A stretch of DNA of 64,000 nt from an uncultured Oscillospiraceae bacterium (GTDB taxonomy: Bacteria > Bacillota > Clostridia > Oscillospirales > Oscillospiraceae). This document shows positions 61,107-64,000 of the stretch, piece after piece (within the stretch, counting starts at the first letter, position 1; every line of letters begins with the position of its first letter). A model generated the notes under the pieces. The model searched no databases. It saw only the letters and a program-made list of their open reading frames with translations, and was not told the origin of the DNA. The stretch lies in the NCBI GenBank assembly GCA_947588605.1, contig CANPYK010000008.1, positions 24,453 to 88,452 of the forward strand, read 5' to 3'. The translations under genes and the position numbers were made by a program.

Positions 61107-62252
61107 ATGAACTTTCAAAATTCCGACGCCCACGCCAGAGAGCGGGCGTGGATCGAGCTGGATATGGCGGCGCTGGAGCACAATGTCGCCGCGCTGAAGG
61201 GCCTTATGAGGCCGGGGTGCGAGCTTATGGCGGTGCTGAAGGCCGACGCTTACGGGCACGGGGCGGACGCTGTTGCCCCGGCACTGGACGCGCTGGGCGT
61301 GCGTGCCTATGCCGTGGCGAATATCGACGAGGGCGTGCGCCTCCGGCGGCTGGGCGTGCGGGGGGAAGTCCTCATCTTCGGCTATACGCCGCCGGGGCGG
61401 GCGGCGACGCTGGCGGCCATGGACCTGACGCAGACCGTGGGGAGCCCGGACTACGCCAGGGCCCTCTCCTTCCGGGGCCTCTCGGTGAAATGCGCCTTGG
61501 AGATCGACACCGGGATGCGCCGCTCGGGGCTTTCTTGGGAGGATGAGGCGGGGGCGGCGGAAATATTCACCCTCCCCGGCATCCGCGTCACCCAGGTCTA
61601 TACCCACCTGAGCTGTTCAGACAGCCTGGAGCCGGAGGACGTGGCGTGGACAGGGGAGCAGCTGAGGCGGTTTTGGGGGGTTCTGGACGCGGCGAAGCGC
61701 CGGGGCATCTCCATCCCAAAAATCCACATCCAGAGCACCTACGGCCTGCTCAACTACCCGGACCTAGCCTGCGACTACGTGCGGGTGGGTATCGCCCTCT
61801 ACGGGGTGCTGAGTTATGTAAACCGACCCACGAGGGTAACGCCTGACCTGCGGCCGGTGCTGGCCCTGAAAACGGTGGTCACGGACCTCCGGGCAGTCCG
61901 CGCCGGGGAGGCGGTGGGGTACGGACGGGCGTATGTGGCCCCGCGGGACGCCGTCGTCGCCACCCTGGCCGTGGGCTACCGGGATGGCGTGCCGCGGCCC
62001 CTCTCGGGGTCGGGCTATGTGGTGATTCGGGGCCGCCTCGCGCCCATCGTGGGGAAGATCTGCATGGACAACATGACCGTGGACGCCTCCGCCATCCCGG
62101 ATATCCGGGTAGGGGACACGGCCACGGTCATTGGCGGGCTCCTTTCGGCCCCCTTGGTGGCGGAGCAGGCCGGGGCCTTCACCCCGGAGCTCCTGGGCCG
62201 GCTCAGCCCGGACCTGCCGGTGGTGCGGCTCAATACCCCACCTGCCGGATGA
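61107..62252 (+). CDS. PLP-dependent alanine/serine racemase, VanT-like but soluble
   Basis: 381 residues. PLP lysine in AVLKADAYGHG (about 45), the catalytic Tyr loop AVGYRDGVPR, and CMDNMTVD where most alanine racemases have CMDQ. The C-terminus aligns as AFTPELLGRLSPDLP with the TINYE segment of alanine racemases: the Tyr that contacts PLP and limits side-chain size is Pro here. VanT serine racemases also replace this Tyr. The membrane acyltransferase domain of VanT is missing. It probably supplies D-Ser (or D-Ala) to the ligase 7 bases upstream. Confidence 0.82.
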   Translation: MNFQNSDAHARERAWIELDMAALEHNVAALKGLMRPGCELMAVLKADAYGHGADAVAPALDALGVRAYAVANIDEGVRLRRLGVRGEVLIFGYTPPGRAATLAAMDLTQTVGSPDYARALSFRGLSVKCALEIDTGMRRSGLSWEDEAGAAEIFTLPGIRVTQVYTHLSCSDSLEPEDVAWTGEQLRRFWGVLDAAKRRGISIPKIHIQSTYGLLNYPDLACDYVRVGIALYGVLSYVNRPTRVTPDLRPVLALKTVVTDLRAVRAGEAVGYGRAYVAPRDAVVATLAVGYRDGVPRPLSGSGYVVIRGRLAPIVGKICMDNMTVDASAIPDIRVGDTATVIGGLLSAPLVAEQAGAFTPELLGRLSPDLPVVRLNTPPAG

Positions 62253-64000
62253 CATACCCGCCCCGGCCGTCCAGGGTGATCAGCGTCCCGCCCCGCTGGG
62301 CGGTTTCGTGGGCGATGCCGGGGTAGGCGAGGAAGTCGATGGATTTGGAGTAGACCAGGTCCACGCCCTTATAGTGGACGCCCAGGTTGTTCAAGTGGTC
62401 ATGGCCCACGAAGACGGCCTGGGTGCTCTTTTTCTCCAAAATGGCCTCGAAAAAGCCGCTGTCGTGATCCGGGCAGCTCACGCCCTCGCCGTTTTCCCCA
62501 AAGAGATACCGGGCCTCCGGGTCGCCGCGCTCCAGGGCGTCGGCGGCGTCGGCGAAGGCGCGGAAGGGGATGTGCATGAAGACGAAGGAGGGCACGGTAC
62601 GGCCATTCTCACGGGCGAGGGCGTCCACCGTTTCCCGGTACCAGTCGATCTGATTGGCGTGGACGGAGTCGTAGTCGTTGACCTCGGAGCTGCCCGTCAC
62701 GTAGTCGTTGGAGTCGATGAGAAAGCACACACGCTCCAGGCTCCCGTCCGGGTTTTCGATGCGCAGAAGCTGGTTATAGCGCCCGTAGATATCCGGCTGG
62801 GTGTCGGCGTAGAGCAGGGGACAGGACGGGTCGTTTTTCATCTGCCGGAAGATGCCGTTCAGGGTCCTGACGTCGTATTTGGCGATGAGCTCGGTGTCGT
62901 GGTTGCCGTAGACCATGACCCAGGGGATGCCCACGCTGTTCATAAACTCCGCCAGCTGCCACAGAGGTACCAGATTGTTGGTGCTGAAGCTCTGGAGGGG
63001 GATGGGGTAGACCAGGTCCCCGGTGATGATAATGAGGTCCGGTTGGGTCCTTTTTATGAGGTCATAGCAGGCGTTGAAGGCCCGCCGGTCAAGGCCGATG
63101 GTGGTGACGCTCCCGCCGATGTGGGTATCCGTGAGCTGGAGGATCTTGAACCCCTCGTGGTCGGCCCGGAGGGTGTAGACGCCGGTCTCCGGGTCGTAGG
63201 TGGCCGTGCTGTGATGCTCAAAGACCGAGTAGTCCATGGTCCCGATGTAGCGCCCGTTGTAGTTGGTACCGTCCAGGATGACGGAGAGGCCCGCCAGCAG
63301 GAGGACCGCTAGGGACGCAAGGCTCGCAAGCCGCACCGTCAGGCGTTTGCGCTTGAGGGAGGCGTAGGGACGGAAGGGTGGATTGATGAGGATTCTCACG
63401 ATGAAATATCCCGCCGCCAGGGCGAGGACGGGGAGGTAGAGGACGAGGCTTTCAAAAATGACCGCGCTCGTCCCGTAGAGCGCCAGCACGACAGCCCAGT
63501 AGATTGCCCACCGCGTAAGAGCCCGCCGCCGCTCCCGGAGGGGGTCCGGGGCGTCCAAATTGTCCCCGTCCGACACAAGCTCCGGCTCCACGTGGGCGAG
63601 ACGAAGCCGCCCCAGGCCCCAAAACGCGGCCAAAAACGCCGCAGGACAGGAAATACCCAGCGCGATAACGGGGACGATCCGGTCCCCGGCCAGCAGCGCC
63701 GTCAGGAAGGATACCGCCCAGACGACGCACGCCGTCAGGAACCTCCCACGGCCCAGACGGGAGCGCTCGAAGCTCAAATAGTCCGCCGCCGCGTGGGTGA
63801 CGTTGATCTTCCCCACAAAAGAGCATCGAAACCAGAGGACGGCAAAGAGCGCCGCAAAGGCCGGAATGGCCAGAAAGCCGCCGCTCACGAAAAACCGCAG
63901 GACCGGTTCAAGCTCCGTGACCGTGCGCGCCTGCCGCGCGCTCACGGCCCAGGCGGTGAGCAGCGCAGCCGCGCCGCCCAGCGCCGCCCCGGCGTAGGAA
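62230..64000 (-). CDS. Membrane-bound metallophosphoesterase (N-terminus beyond right edge)
   Basis: A GTG at 63945 gives 571 residues, but the frame continues open to 64000 and encodes another hydrophobic stretch (AALGGAAALLTAWAV), so the real start is probably outside. Several membrane segments fill the first 230 residues. Then the phosphoesterase domain: TDTHIGG, ITGDLVYP, YGNHDTEL, MHIPFRAF and VGHDHLNN, all metal ligands kept. It is like the YkuE/UDP-diacylglucosamine pyrophosphatase-like outer-surface enzymes; substrate unknown. Its 3' end overlaps the racemase gene by 23 bases on the opposite strand. Confidence 0.85.
   Translation of the reverse strand, partial: SYAGAALGGAAALLTAWAVSARQARTVTELEPVLRFFVSGGFLAIPAFAALFAVLWFRCSFVGKINVTHAAADYLSFERSRLGRGRFLTACVVWAVSFLTALLAGDRIVPVIALGISCPAAFLAAFWGLGRLRLAHVEPELVSDGDNLDAPDPLRERRRALTRWAIYWAVVLALYGTSAVIFESLVLYLPVLALAAGYFIVRILINPPFRPYASLKRKRLTVRLASLASLAVLLLAGLSVILDGTNYNGRYIGTMDYSVFEHHSTATYDPETGVYTLRADHEGFKILQLTDTHIGGSVTTIGLDRRAFNACYDLIKRTQPDLIIITGDLVYPIPLQSFSTNNLVPLWQLAEFMNSVGIPWVMVYGNHDTELIAKYDVRTLNGIFRQMKNDPSCPLLYADTQPDIYGRYNQLLRIENPDGSLERVCFLIDSNDYVTGSSEVNDYDSVHANQIDWYRETVDALARENGRTVPSFVFMHIPFRAFADAADALERGDPEARYLFGENGEGVSCPDHDSGFFEAILEKKSTQAVFVGHDHLNNLGVHYKGVDLVYSKSIDFLAYPGIAHETAQRGGTLITLDGRGGYVIRQVGY

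Noticed and set aside
63945..63945. GTG at 63945 as true start of the metallophosphoesterase
   Set aside because: The frame is open to the window edge and encodes a further hydrophobic segment, so the gene is treated as 5'-incomplete.

Overview
The window is GC-rich DNA from a spore-forming, low-oxygen Firmicute, most likely a gut member of the Oscillospiraceae (Oscillibacter/Lawsonibacter-like). I base this on an intact sporulation sigma factor SigK, HemZ and HemW radical-SAM proteins, VanW-domain proteins, TTGACA/TATAAT promoters with strong AGGAGG ribosome sites, and many short GC-rich palindromic repeats between genes. No rRNA, tRNA, CRISPR array or insertion sequence was seen. Species cannot be named from the sequence alone.

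Layout. 1-4150: a large secreted S8 protease, cut by the left edge. 4332-5967: a yybP-ykoY-type (Mn2+) riboswitch with its own terminator, placed before an SPFH/flotillin gene. 6454-11454: cardiolipin synthase and a YhaO/YhaN-like nuclease-ATPase pair. 12363-19902: recJ, relA/spoT, dtd, a metallo-beta-lactamase-fold hydrolase, hemZ (which carries a perfect parS-like palindrome inside its coding sequence) and a uridine kinase-like gene. 20025-23360: hemW and a surface VanW/G5 protein. 23600-28989 (minus): an ABC exporter and a two-component system, with three phased regulator boxes in front of the transporter. 29801-34203 (minus): clpP-like/tepA, M18 aminopeptidase, coaE, tsaC and prfA.

34218-48256 is a compact phage-like element of about 14 kb. 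It has an ImmR/ImmA-like control pair with face-to-face promoters, terminase subunits, a P22/T7-type tail nozzle protein, portal, scaffold, coat, collagen-like fibre proteins, holin, amidase and a connector-like protein. No integrase, replication or tail-length genes are visible. It is wedged between prfA and sigK.

48793-54930: sigK, then an ECF sigma factor translated with two tandem membrane-anchored serpins, then a zinc-ribbon membrane protein with an 18-bp minisatellite. 55411-57003 (minus): an ECF-type sigma factor with a very long C-terminal extension. 57124-62252: a vanG-like cluster (vanR, vanS, vanW, D-Ala-D-Ser-type ligase, alanine/serine racemase) without a vanXY peptidase, with four phased VanR-type boxes before vanW. 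62230-64000 (minus): a membrane metallophosphoesterase, cut by the right edge.

The strongest leads are: the shared promoter design (GTCAYC-like boxes every 11 bp, 9 bp before the -10) at the ABC and van operons; the in-gene parS site; the riboswitch-flotillin pairing; the integrase-less podovirus-like element; the ECF-serpin operon; and a 63-bp repeat module that has inserted into two different repeat families.
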